Shown one piece after another: positions 7,758-15,726 of a DNA stretch of 64,000 bases. Source of the stretch: Bauldia sp965232525. GTDB taxonomy: Bacteria > Pseudomonadota > Alphaproteobacteria > Rhizobiales > Kaistiaceae. Each line of letters starts with the position of its first letter. The first letter of the stretch is position 1. The notes under the pieces are model-generated. The model worked only from the letters and a program-made list of their open reading frames with translations. It was not told where the DNA came from and ran no database searches. The position numbers were made by a program, and so were the translations under genes. Where the stretch lies: NCBI RefSeq assembly GCF_965232525.1, contig NZ_OZ246980.1:2170001-2234000 (forward strand), given 5' to 3'.

Positions 7758-9688
7758 CCCTCCATCTCATCCGGCTGAAACCGCAAGCTTCGCTTGGGTT
7801 TCTTGCCGAGAATGGTGGTGAGCACGTCGTTCATGGTCGCCCGATCGTTGTCGAATCCGCCATGGGTCGTGCTGTCGGTGCGTGAAGAGTTGCGGCCCGC
7901 GTAGTGGATCGTATGTCGTTTCGGTAGCGAGTTCCGCGCGATCAGCGAATCGACGCCGGTCTCCATGCCGAGCAGGGGCGTTTTGTCCTTCTCTTCGAAT
8001 GCGTTCGACACGAGATAAAGCAGAGACTTTCGATACGGGCCGACGGTATCGTCCCGTTCCCGAGTATCGATGAGATTGTACTGAACGATGTTTTTGATGA
8101 TCCCCTTGACGTTGCCGGTTCCGATCGCCGGCCGGTAGACATTGTCGTAGAAATCGGTGGTGCAGGCCGGTGCCAGGAGGCTGACGCTGGCGATGGGGGG
8201 CGCCTCACCGCCGGCGAGCGCCGACCAGGTTCGGATCAACTCGCCGAGCAGGATCGAGCCGGCGCTGTGCCCAACCATGTGGATCTTCAGCGGGCGCGGA
8301 GACGCGGCGCTCACCTTGAGCAGTTCGCGGACGGCTGCCCAGCCACCGGCGTTTCTCTCGAACGGGCGGGACGCGTCGCGCTTCATCTCGCGCCACAACC
8401 GTAGGCCGACACCCCGCGACGTCTGCTCGATGGTCCAGTCCAGGGCGTCGGGAATGAAGCCGACGCGGGCTTCGCTCCGGCGGAAAATGTCGCCGAAGAT
8501 GTCGCCGATCTCCTCGGAAAAACCAGTCTCCCACATGAAGTGGATCGGGTAGATGCGGTTGCGCTTGAACACCGGCTTCATCGCCCGGATCCGGCGCGCC
8601 GAAGCCTTGGCGCTGTTTAGCCCGCCGTGGGCGTAGAAGACGAGGTGATCGTATTTCGGTTCCTCCCGCCTGGCGTCCTTCTTCAGGAACTTCGCCGTTT
8701 CCCTGATGGTGTCGAGCGATGTCGCGTATCGGCCGGCTTCGACCAGTTCCCCATCGTCGAGATGAATGACATGGCCGAGAATGTCCTTGCGCCGCGGCGT
8801 CGGGCGTTGCCGGAAGCGGGCGCTCGAAGCGCTGTCGGACTGAACTGGAACGTGAGTGAGGTCGAAGGCGTCCGGGGTTGGCACCGCCAGTCTTAGGACC
8901 CACGCGTCGAGGATGTTTTCGGCCCAATCGGCATAGGTCCACAGCGCGATGCCGCCGAAGCCCTGATAGCCGCCCCACCGCGGTCCCCATGAATTCTGGA
9001 TCAGGAACCCGTCGGCATTGTAGCCAACGATGAAGAACGCATGACCGCCTTCGTGAACGGTCGAGTGGGCGATCTCGCCGTTCCTTGGATTGGACCAGCC
9101 GCGGTGGGTCCGCGCCGAGACATAGACGGCGCCGACTTCGTTCAGCGCCGCGTGGTAGTCAATAATCTCGGGTCGGAGGCGATAGTAGGCACCGAGCCCG
9201 GTATTCCGGGCGTCTCTCGCCTGCTCGATGGTCAAGCGCCAGTTCTTCTGTCCGATCACGTATGGCGCCAGTCGTTGTTCGCACACCCCGTTATGGAAGA
9301 AGCCTTTCAGGGCGCCACGGATGCTGGACCCTTCGTAGGCTTCGCCCGGCCATTCGTCGTGAAGCTTGGCGTGCTCGTAGAGCATTCTCGAACTGACCAG
9401 ATCGCTCGGCGCCGGCAGTTGCTGAAGGATGCTGCGGCGGCTCCGCAAGAGGTTGATCGCGCCCGCCAGCGCAAATCCGGTGCATGCGCCTTCCACGCCC
9501 TGATCGAGGATTGGCGACTCCGCCGGATGCGGCGGGCCGATCTCCACCAGCAGATCGAGCAGAGCCGGTTGGTAAGTCCGGTCCCGCAAGTCGGGCAGGT
9601 CGGGATGAACGTTGAGGATGCGGGTCGCATCGCCGGCCTGGATTTGGGGCGGTTGCCCATTGCCGACTTTGGTCGCTTTCTTGGCCAT
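7751..9688 (-). CDS. Papain-like C1 peptidase fused to an alpha/beta-hydrolase-like domain
   Basis: This 645-aa protein joins two enzyme domains. The N-terminal part is a papain-family cysteine peptidase: Q63 and C69 in LDQGVEGACTGFA give the oxyanion Gln and nucleophile, H216 lies in EGGHAFFIVGYN, and N232 in IQNSWGPRWGG. The C-terminal part (about 340-615) looks like an alpha/beta hydrolase, with HLVFYAHGGLNS near 350, the nucleophile elbow GHSAG with S475, and a possible late histidine in THGGF (H609). The residues between 270 and 340 appear to be a linker. There is no signal peptide or TM segment, so it is probably cytoplasmic unless exported by another route. Substrates are unknown. It is monocistronic, diverges from sbmA, and its 3' end overlaps glcF. 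Confidence 0.8.
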   Translation of the reverse strand: MAKKATKVGNGQPPQIQAGDATRILNVHPDLPDLRDRTYQPALLDLLVEIGPPHPAESPILDQGVEGACTGFALAGAINLLRSRRSILQQLPAPSDLVSSRMLYEHAKLHDEWPGEAYEGSSIRGALKGFFHNGVCEQRLAPYVIGQKNWRLTIEQARDARNTGLGAYYRLRPEIIDYHAALNEVGAVYVSARTHRGWSNPRNGEIAHSTVHEGGHAFFIVGYNADGFLIQNSWGPRWGGYQGFGGIALWTYADWAENILDAWVLRLAVPTPDAFDLTHVPVQSDSASSARFRQRPTPRRKDILGHVIHLDDGELVEAGRYATSLDTIRETAKFLKKDARREEPKYDHLVFYAHGGLNSAKASARRIRAMKPVFKRNRIYPIHFMWETGFSEEIGDIFGDIFRRSEARVGFIPDALDWTIEQTSRGVGLRLWREMKRDASRPFERNAGGWAAVRELLKVSAASPRPLKIHMVGHSAGSILLGELIRTWSALAGGEAPPIASVSLLAPACTTDFYDNVYRPAIGTGNVKGIIKNIVQYNLIDTRERDDTVGPYRKSLLYLVSNAFEEKDKTPLLGMETGVDSLIARNSLPKRHTIHYAGRNSSRTDSTTHGGFDNDRATMNDVLTTILGKKPKRSLRFQPDEMEGY

Positions 9689-9788
9689 CGCGCGCCTCCC
9701 TTCGACAGCTGGACGATGACCTTAGCGTAACCAACGGCGATCTATCCAATCGCGCTCCGCGTGTTTGGCCTCACCCGGCGACGTCACG

Positions 9789-9810
9789 AGCCGTTACGTG
9801 CGTAACGGCT
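9789..9810. promoter_or_regulatory. Perfect 10+10 bp palindrome in the peptidase/sbmA divergent region
   Basis: The arms agccgttacg and cgtaacggct are exactly complementary around a 2-base centre. The site lies about 100 bases upstream of the peptidase start and 134 bases upstream of the sbmA start. No T-run follows it on either strand, so an operator is more likely than a terminator. No regulator gene is adjacent. Confidence 0.45.
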
Positions 9811-9943
9811 AGCTCTCAACAGATGTCACAACCGGGTGATCCGGGATTGCGGTGGGCCGAGCCTTCGACCATCGTGGCCCGAACGGCTTTGTCGGACAAA
9901 CCGGCGGGCCCGCAGGCTTTCCCCGAACCACGAGGCGTTTGTT

Positions 9944-11221
9944 GTGTTTCACTCGTTCTTCCCCAAACCAAAGCTGTTTTTCGGGTCCGCTGTCCTGTGG
10001 ACAGCGGTGGCAATGGCCGCCTGGTACTTGTTCGCCGATGATTGGGGTCGGACCCTCAGCATTGGAGGTCTTTTTGGCTTTGGTTTTCCGGTGCCGTTGC
10101 CCGAGGGAGCTGACGAAGCCACGGTCGCCGCGTTCAACACGGCGGAAAGGATCGCCATCGACATCTGGGTTTACCAGTACATGCTCATTTGCGGCGCGAT
10201 CTTCTGCGCTTTTTGGGCACGCGCGGCGCCGCATAAGTGGTTTCGCTGGTCGGTGATCGGTTCTGCCGTGATCATCTTCGTCACCTGGTTCCAGGTGCAA
10301 GTCGATGTGATGATCAACGAGTGGTTCGGCCGGTTCTACGACATGGTCCAACAAGCGCTCGACGAGGCCGGCTCAGTCCAGCCGTCAGCGTTCTATGTTG
10401 AGATCGCGACTTTTGCCGGGATAGCCATGGTTGCGATAACGGTGGCGGTCGTCACCCATTTTCTCGCCAGCCACTATGTCTTCCGCTGGCGTACGGCCAT
10501 GAACGACTACTACGTCGATCACTGGCAGCGCCTGCGGCACATCGAGGGTGCCGCTCAGCGTGTCCAGGAAGATACGATGCGTTTTGCCGCGATCGTCGAG
10601 TCGTTGGGCGTACGGTTCATCGACTCAGTCATGACGCTGATTGCTTTCTTGCCGATCCTTTGGGGGCTGTCGAGCTTTGTGAAAGTGCTACCGATCGTCG
10701 GCGAGGTCCCTCAAGCTCTGGTGTTCGTCGCGATCATCTGGTCGGCTTTCGGCACCGCCCTTTTGGCACTCGCCGGCATACGGCTTCCCGGGCTTGAATT
10801 CCGAAATCAGCGTGTGGAAGCTGCGTACCGCAAGGAGCTGGTTTTCGGTGAGGATCACGCCGGTCGGGCACAACCGCCGGAGTTGTCTGATCTCTTCAGC
10901 AATGTTCGGCGCAATTACTTCCGCATCTACCTGAACTATCTCTATTTCAACGTAGCCCGTTACGCCTACCTTCAAGCTGGCGTGCTTGTTCCTTATGTGG
11001 CGTTGGCACCGACAATCCTCACCGCCGGCTTCACTCTGGGGGTAATGCAGCAGATTATTCGCGCCTTCGGACGCGTTGAGTCCTCGTTCCAGTTCCTAGT
11101 GAACTCGTGGACGACCATCGTCGAACTGATCTCGATCTACAAGCGTCTTAAGGCCTTCGAAGCGACACTCGACGACGAGCCGCTCTCCGACATCGAACGG
11201 GAGGTAGTTCCCGCCGAATAG
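9944..11221 (+). CDS. sbmA: SbmA/BacA-family peptide antibiotic transporter
   Basis: This is an inner-membrane proton-driven importer of the SbmA/BacA family, which takes up proline-rich or NCR peptides and related antibiotics. In rhizobia and Brucella, BacA is needed for chronic host association. The best start is GTG at 9944, giving (M)FHSFFPKPKLFF, which matches the FxSFFPKP N-terminus of the family; a gagg site lies eight bases upstream. The frame extends further upstream without family similarity. The product is 425 aa with about seven hydrophobic segments and the family stretches WRTAMNDYYVDHW, EGAAQRVQEDTMRFA, and a C-terminal block ending VNSWTTIVELISIYKRLKAFE. It has no ABC domain, so it is SbmA/BacA proper rather than BclA. 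Confidence 0.92.
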   Translation: MFHSFFPKPKLFFGSAVLWTAVAMAAWYLFADDWGRTLSIGGLFGFGFPVPLPEGADEATVAAFNTAERIAIDIWVYQYMLICGAIFCAFWARAAPHKWFRWSVIGSAVIIFVTWFQVQVDVMINEWFGRFYDMVQQALDEAGSVQPSAFYVEIATFAGIAMVAITVAVVTHFLASHYVFRWRTAMNDYYVDHWQRLRHIEGAAQRVQEDTMRFAAIVESLGVRFIDSVMTLIAFLPILWGLSSFVKVLPIVGEVPQALVFVAIIWSAFGTALLALAGIRLPGLEFRNQRVEAAYRKELVFGEDHAGRAQPPELSDLFSNVRRNYFRIYLNYLYFNVARYAYLQAGVLVPYVALAPTILTAGFTLGVMQQIIRAFGRVESSFQFLVNSWTTIVELISIYKRLKAFEATLDDEPLSDIEREVVPAE

Positions 11222-11324
11222 AGGTCCCGAAACTGCGCCGAAGCGCCGCGGAATACCTGTGGTTCAGTCATGCCCACGGCTGTGCCATACAAGGATCGTT
11301 CCGGCGTGAAGGGAGACGAAGCGC

Positions 11325-12935
11325 ATGTCAGGCGAACAGGCGAAGCAGACTGGGGTGCCCGGTGTTGAAATCCGTGGTGGCTGGGGCGACCGCTACGACG
11401 AGATCCTGAACGACGAGACGCTCGCTTTCCTCGCCGATCTTCACCGCACCTTCGAGACAACCCGCCGGGAGCTCCTGGCGCGGCGCGAGGTTCGCCAACG
11501 ACTCTATGACGACGGCGCTTTGCCGGACTTCCTGCCCGAAACCGTGTCGATCCGCGAGGATGACTGGACGGTCGCGCCGATCCCGGCCGACCTTCAGGAC
11601 CGCCGGGTGGAGATCACTGGACCGGTCGACCGCAAGATGATCGTCAACGCGCTGAACTCCGGCGCCAAGGTGTTCATGGCCGACTTCGAGGACGCCTCGT
11701 CGCCGGTCTGGTCCAACATGGTCGAAGGGCAGATCAACCTGAAGGACCGCTGGGATGGAACTATCGACTTCGTCGACCCGGTCAGCGGCAAGGACTACAC
11801 GCTCTCTGACAACCCGGCGGTGCTGCTGGTGCGGCCGCGCGGCTGGCATTTGCCGGAGGATCATTTGCTGATCGACGGCGCGCCGATATCGGGCTCGCTG
11901 TTCGACTTCGGGCTCTATTTCTACCTCAACGCCAAAAAGGCACTGGCCCAGGGCAGCGGCCCATACTTCTATCTCCCCAAGCTCGAAAGCCATCTCGAGG
12001 CGCGGCTGTGGAATGACGTATTCCTGCGGGCACAGGACGTCGTCGGTATTCCGCAGGGGACGATCAAGGCAACGGTTCTGATCGAGACGCTGCCGGCCGC
12101 GTTCGAGATGGACGAGATCATCTACGAGCTCCGGAATCACATGGCCGGGCTGAACTGCGGCCGCTGGGACTACATCTTCTCGTTCATCAAAACGCTCCGC
12201 AAAAACCGCGACTACCTGCTGCCCGATCGCAGTCAGGTGGTGATGGGCAAGGCGTTTCTCGACGCTTATTCGGAACTCCTGATCAAGACCTGCCATCGCC
12301 GGGGCGCGTTTGCCATGGGCGGCATGGCGGCGCAGATCCCCGATCGTCGCAATCCTGAGGTCAATGAAGCGGCGTTCGCCAAGGTGCGCGCTGACAAAGA
12401 GCGGGAAGCCAAGAACGGCCACGACGGCACGTGGGTCGCCCATCCGGACCTGGTGCCGGTGGCGATGACAGTGTTCGACGAATACATGCCCGGCCCGAAC
12501 CAGCTCGACAAGAAGCGCGAAGACGTCAATGTTGGGCAGAAGGAGATGCTCGAGGTCCACGAGGGAACACGGACCGTCCAGGGGCTACGCGACAACATTC
12601 GGGTCGGGGTTCAATACATCGAAGCGTGGCTCCGGGGGCGGGGGGCTGTGCCGCTTTACAATCTGATGGAGGACGCGGCGACGGCGGAGATCAGCCGCTC
12701 ACAGATCTGGCAGCAGCTCCACTTCCAGGCCGTCTTCGACGACGGCGAGACCGCTACCAAGGACCTGTTCGAGAGGTGCCTTGCCGAGGAGATGGACCGC
12801 GTCAAGCAGGAGATCGGCGCGGACAACTATGCCGCTGGCCGGTTCCCCGAGGCGATTGAGCTTTTCCGGTCACTGTCGACGGCCGACGATCTGGAAGCGT
12901 TTCTGACGCTGCCAGCCTACAAGCTGATCGAGTAG
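11325..12935 (+). CDS. aceB: Malate synthase A
   Basis: Malate synthase condenses glyoxylate with acetyl-CoA to malate in the cytoplasm. The 536-aa length and the motifs mark the A isoform rather than the larger G isoform. Visible motifs are KVFMADFEDASSPVW, the glyoxylate/Mg2+ loop, AGLNCGRWDYIFSFIKTL, and the C-terminal NLMEDAATAEISRSQIWQ carrying the catalytic Asp. No isocitrate lyase gene is in the window, and glcDEF lies 3.6 kb upstream, so oxidised glycolate is a plausible glyoxylate source (inference). A hairpin terminator follows 25 bases after the stop. Confidence 0.96.
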   Translation: MSGEQAKQTGVPGVEIRGGWGDRYDEILNDETLAFLADLHRTFETTRRELLARREVRQRLYDDGALPDFLPETVSIREDDWTVAPIPADLQDRRVEITGPVDRKMIVNALNSGAKVFMADFEDASSPVWSNMVEGQINLKDRWDGTIDFVDPVSGKDYTLSDNPAVLLVRPRGWHLPEDHLLIDGAPISGSLFDFGLYFYLNAKKALAQGSGPYFYLPKLESHLEARLWNDVFLRAQDVVGIPQGTIKATVLIETLPAAFEMDEIIYELRNHMAGLNCGRWDYIFSFIKTLRKNRDYLLPDRSQVVMGKAFLDAYSELLIKTCHRRGAFAMGGMAAQIPDRRNPEVNEAAFAKVRADKEREAKNGHDGTWVAHPDLVPVAMTVFDEYMPGPNQLDKKREDVNVGQKEMLEVHEGTRTVQGLRDNIRVGVQYIEAWLRGRGAVPLYNLMEDAATAEISRSQIWQQLHFQAVFDDGETATKDLFERCLAEEMDRVKQEIGADNYAAGRFPEAIELFRSLSTADDLEAFLTLPAYKLIE

Positions 12936-12960
12936 CGCGGCCACCCTCTCGACCAAAACA

Positions 12961-12986
12961 AAAGGCCAGGAACGAGCCCGGCCTTT
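12961..12986. terminator. Terminator between aceB and the L,D-transpeptidase gene
   Basis: Arms aaaggcc and ggccttt (7 bp) flank a 12-base loop, with T-rich sequence after and A-rich sequence before. It sits between two convergent genes and could serve both strands. Confidence 0.65.
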
Positions 12987-13007
12987 CTTGCGATCTGTGC
13001 GATCAGC

Positions 13008-13634
13008 CTAAAGAACGATGACCCTGGCGCCGACCTTGGTGCGGTTATAGAGGTCAATCACGTCTCGGTTGAGCAGGCGGATGCAGCCTGACGAGACATT
13101 GAGCCCGATGGTCCAAGGTTCGGACGTGCCGTGGATGCGGTAGATGGTGTCGCGACCGCCCTGGTAGAGATAGAGGGCACGAGCGCCAAGCGGATTGCGG
13201 GGGCCGCCTTCCATGCGGGCCGGCAGAATCCGCCCTCGCTTGCGTTCGCGGGCGATCATCTCTGGCGGCGGCACCCAGGCCGGCCATTCGGCCTTGCGGC
13301 CTACGCTCACCGTGCCCTTCCAGCCAAACCCATCGCGACCGACCCCGACCCCATAGCGGATCGCCCGACCCTCGCCGAGTACATAGTAGAGGTAGTGCTT
13401 CCGGGTATCGATGATGATCGTGCCGGGTTTCTGCTTGGTCTCATAGTCGACCCGTTGTCGGCGATACCGAAACGGCGCGATGCGATTCTTGGAGACCTGA
13501 TCCGGATAGTAGGAGCCGGCGCTGTTCGACTGCATCTTCGCGACCAGGTCGCGGAAGAAACCAGCTTCCGCAGGTACCGCGGTCGCAAAGGCGCCGACAA
13601 ATGCTAAGGCTACTGCCAGTCTTTTCATCAACAT
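13008..13634 (-). CDS. Exported L,D-transpeptidase (YkuD domain)
   Basis: This is a periplasmic peptidoglycan L,D-transpeptidase (ErfK/YbiS type). The start MLMKRLAV gives a clean signal peptide that ends around AVPAEA. The mature part is a YkuD domain with IIIDTRKHYLYYVL at its beginning and the catalytic motif HGTSEPWTIGLNVSSGCIRLLN, containing the Cys nucleophile, the following Arg and the upstream His. The product is about 208 aa. The frame extends upstream to 13922 but without a signal-like N-terminus. It converges with aceB and diverges from tag. It could form 3-3 crosslinks or attach proteins; the sequence does not say which. Confidence 0.9.
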   Translation of the reverse strand: MLMKRLAVALAFVGAFATAVPAEAGFFRDLVAKMQSNSAGSYYPDQVSKNRIAPFRYRRQRVDYETKQKPGTIIIDTRKHYLYYVLGEGRAIRYGVGVGRDGFGWKGTVSVGRKAEWPAWVPPPEMIARERKRGRILPARMEGGPRNPLGARALYLYQGGRDTIYRIHGTSEPWTIGLNVSSGCIRLLNRDVIDLYNRTKVGARVIVL

Positions 13635-13854
13635 GGGATTCCCCACCCTGCCGGACGACCGGCCCTTCCCAAGTTCGCGAACAGAGGTTACCGGGACTCG
13701 GGGGTGGCAAGCAACCGGCGGCGAGTAAAGTTGCGGTGAGCCTTCGGCCTCAATTCCATCAGAGTTGCTGCCAGACCCTGTCAGTATCGGTTGGTTGAGG
13801 GCGTTTTCGTGCCGCGTGAACCATGCGACACCGGCCGCAACCAAGAGGTAGGAT

Positions 13855-14490
13855 ATGAGTGAGTCTGATGGTCTGATTGTCGGCGCGGATGGCAAGACTC
13901 GGTGCTTCTGGGGCGGCCTCAACGACGACTACATCGTTTACCATGACAACGAATGGGGCCGTCCGGTCGCCGACGACATCCGGCTGTTCGAGAAGATCTG
14001 CCTCGAGGGCTTCCAGTCCGGCCTTTCCTGGCTCACGATTCTCCGCAAGCGCGAGAATTTCCGAAAAGCGTTCGCCGGCTTCGACTTCAACAAAGTCGCC
14101 CGGTTCGGGGACAAGGACGTGGAGCGGCTTCTCCAGGACGCGGGGATCGTTCGGCACCGCGGCAAGATCGAATCGACCATCAATAACGCCAAGCGGGCGA
14201 AGGAGCTGGTGAAGGAAGAAGGCTCGATCGCCGCCTTCGTTTGGCGGTACGAGCCCGATCCCGCCTCGCGGCCGAAGACGTACGATTGGGACACGCTTCG
14301 CGTGTTGGCCAAGACGCCTGAGTCGACCGCGCTGTCGAAGGATTTAAAGAAACGCGGCTGGAGCTTCGTCGGGCCGACGACGATGTACGCGTTCATGCAA
14401 GGAGTCGGGATCGTCAACGATCACGTCGAGGGCTGCTTCGTTCGCGAGGTGGTAGAAGACGAACGCCGTCGGTTCAAGCGCCCATCCTGA
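13855..14490 (+). CDS. tag: DNA-3-methyladenine glycosylase I
   Basis: Tag removes 3-methyladenine from alkylated DNA, the first step of base excision repair. The 211-aa protein has the family's start RCFWGGLNDDYIVYHDNEWGRP, supplying zinc-ligand Cys and His residues. It also has GFQSGLSWLTILRKRENFRKAF and the C-terminal GPTTMYAFMQGVGIVNDHVEGC with the last His and Cys ligands. It stands alone and ends in a strong hairpin terminator. Confidence 0.95.
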   Translation: MSESDGLIVGADGKTRCFWGGLNDDYIVYHDNEWGRPVADDIRLFEKICLEGFQSGLSWLTILRKRENFRKAFAGFDFNKVARFGDKDVERLLQDAGIVRHRGKIESTINNAKRAKELVKEEGSIAAFVWRYEPDPASRPKTYDWDTLRVLAKTPESTALSKDLKKRGWSFVGPTTMYAFMQGVGIVNDHVEGCFVREVVEDERRRFKRPS

Positions 14491-14496
14491 AAACGA

Positions 14497-14519
14497 AAGG
14501 GCGGCCAGTGGCCGCCCTT
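14497..14519. terminator. Strong hairpin terminator after tag
   Basis: Arms aagggcggcc and ggccgccctt (10 bp, perfect) with a 3-base loop lie seven bases after the tag stop. The A-rich left side and convergent DUF1127 gene suggest it works in both directions. Confidence 0.8.
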
Positions 14520-14553
14520 GGTCACAGAGGATCAGTCGGTCTGAGTGTACCGC

Positions 14554-14715
14554 TCAGCGACGCGATGACCACTCGCTTGCCTTGCGCGGCAAGTCCTCGC
14601 GGCTGAGGCCGATGTCGGCGAGACGCCGGTCGCTCATCCGGTCGAGTTGATTGTAGAGGCGGGCAGCGCGGACGCCGTCGGCGATGCCGCCGAAGAAGTT
14701 GGAGAATCCTGACAT
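14554..14715 (-). CDS. DUF1127 small protein (53 aa)
   Basis: The translation runs MSGFSNFFGG to SEWSSRR, with the DUF1127 core RMSDRRLADIGLSREDL at residues 26-42. DUF1127 proteins are short, basic, Arg-rich alphaproteobacterial proteins, some of which affect RNA turnover and phosphate/carbon metabolism; the role here is unknown. It follows a second DUF1127 gene by only four bases. Its ribosome site (taggagc) overlaps that gene's stop codon, implying a coupled two-gene operon. It is too short for standard ORF thresholds. Confidence 0.88.
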   Translation of the reverse strand: MSGFSNFFGGIADGVRAARLYNQLDRMSDRRLADIGLSREDLPRKASEWSSRR

Positions 14716-14719
14716 TGGT

Positions 14720-14881
14720 CTAGCTCCTACGGGCCATGTTGCGGGCTTGCTGGCCGATCTCCGAGCGGGACACGCCGATATCGGCGAGCTGGCGATCGGT
14801 CATACGGTTGAGGACTTCGCTATACCGAGCGGCCTTGTAGTGCTCGGAGAAGCCGGTGATGAGGTCTGAAAAACGGGACAT
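14720..14881 (-). CDS. DUF1127 small protein (53 aa), first of tandem pair
   Basis: The translation runs MSRFSDLITG to ARNMARRS, with the DUF1127 core RMTDRQLADIGVSRSEI at residues 27-43. A good ribosome site (aaggag) sits nine bases upstream. It is a paralogue of the next gene downstream, sharing the NRMTDRQLADIG / DRMSDRRLADIG region. The upstream spacer holds a short palindrome near 14945-14959. Confidence 0.88.
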   Translation of the reverse strand: MSRFSDLITGFSEHYKAARYSEVLNRMTDRQLADIGVSRSEIGQQARNMARRS

Positions 14882-14944
14882 GATCTGCGCTCCTTGATGA
14901 GCGCGATGTAGGCCCGGCCGGCTTCACGAAAAAGCGCTGTTATT

Positions 14945-14959
14945 GCAATGCAGCATTGC
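14945..14959. promoter_or_regulatory. Short palindrome upstream of the DUF1127 pair
   Basis: Arms gcaatg and cattgc flank a 3-base centre, 64 bases upstream of the first DUF1127 start. The region contains TGC-N3-GCA units, which resemble reported PhaR/phasin-type operators. That resemblance is only suggestive. Confidence 0.3.
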
Positions 14960-15018
14960 GGTTTTTGTCGACCTGAGGCGAGGGGACCGACAGGTGGCAC
15001 CGGGTCGATCGACTCGGC

Positions 15019-15726
15019 TCAGGCTGCGGCTTTCTCCAGCCGGGCGACGATCGCGGCCAGCTCGCGTCGCTGTGTTGCCGTCCAGTCGGCCGTTTCGCTG
15101 CGCACCAACGTCGCCTCGGACCTGAGAATCACGCCGTCCGACAGGATCTTAAGGCCGTTGGCCTTTAGCGTCGTGCCGGTCGACGTGATGTCGACAATCA
15201 GGTCGGCTGCCCCCGAAGCCGGCGCCCCTTCGGTGGCGCCGAGGCTTTCGACGATCCGGTAGTCGGCGATGCCGTGATCGGCGAAGAACCGGCGGGTGAT
15301 GTTGATGTATTTGGTGGCGACCGTCAGCCGTCGGCCGTGGCGCGGGCGGAAGCTCGCGGCGACATCGTCCAGATCTTCCATTGTCTCGACATCGATCCAG
15401 GCTTCCGGTGCCGCGACCACGACGTCGCATCGCCCAAAGCCGAGCGGCGCCACGTAGTCCGTCTGCGTTTCCCAGTCCGCGATCTTCTCCTCGACCTGGT
15501 CGCGGCCGGTGACGCCGGCGTGCACGGCGCCGGCGCCGATTTCGCGAGCGATCTCGGGGGCGGAGAGAAAGGCGATCTCGACGTCCCGCCGCCCGTTCAC
15601 CGTGCCGCGATAGCTGCGCTCTGGCCCGGCTTGGGCGATCTCGAGACCGGCGGCAGCGAACAGCGCCTTGGTGTCCGCCTGAAGTCGTCCCTTCGACGGG
15701 ATCGCAATGACCAGCGGTTCGCTCAT
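15019..15726 (-). CDS. hisG: ATP phosphoribosyltransferase catalytic subunit (short form)
   Basis: HisG catalyses the first step of histidine biosynthesis, ATP + PRPP to phosphoribosyl-ATP. The 235-aa length marks the short form that needs HisZ. The start MSEPLVIAIPSKGRL overlaps the hisZ stop as ATGA, so the two subunits are probably translationally coupled. The frame contains the family stretch VATKYINITRRFFADHGI, followed by the PRPP-loop sequence DLIVDITSTGTTLKANGL. It is the last gene of the hisS-hisZ-hisG group. Confidence 0.95.
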   Translation of the reverse strand: MSEPLVIAIPSKGRLQADTKALFAAAGLEIAQAGPERSYRGTVNGRRDVEIAFLSAPEIAREIGAGAVHAGVTGRDQVEEKIADWETQTDYVAPLGFGRCDVVVAAPEAWIDVETMEDLDDVAASFRPRHGRRLTVATKYINITRRFFADHGIADYRIVESLGATEGAPASGAADLIVDITSTGTTLKANGLKILSDGVILRSEATLVRSETADWTATQRRELAAIVARLEKAAA

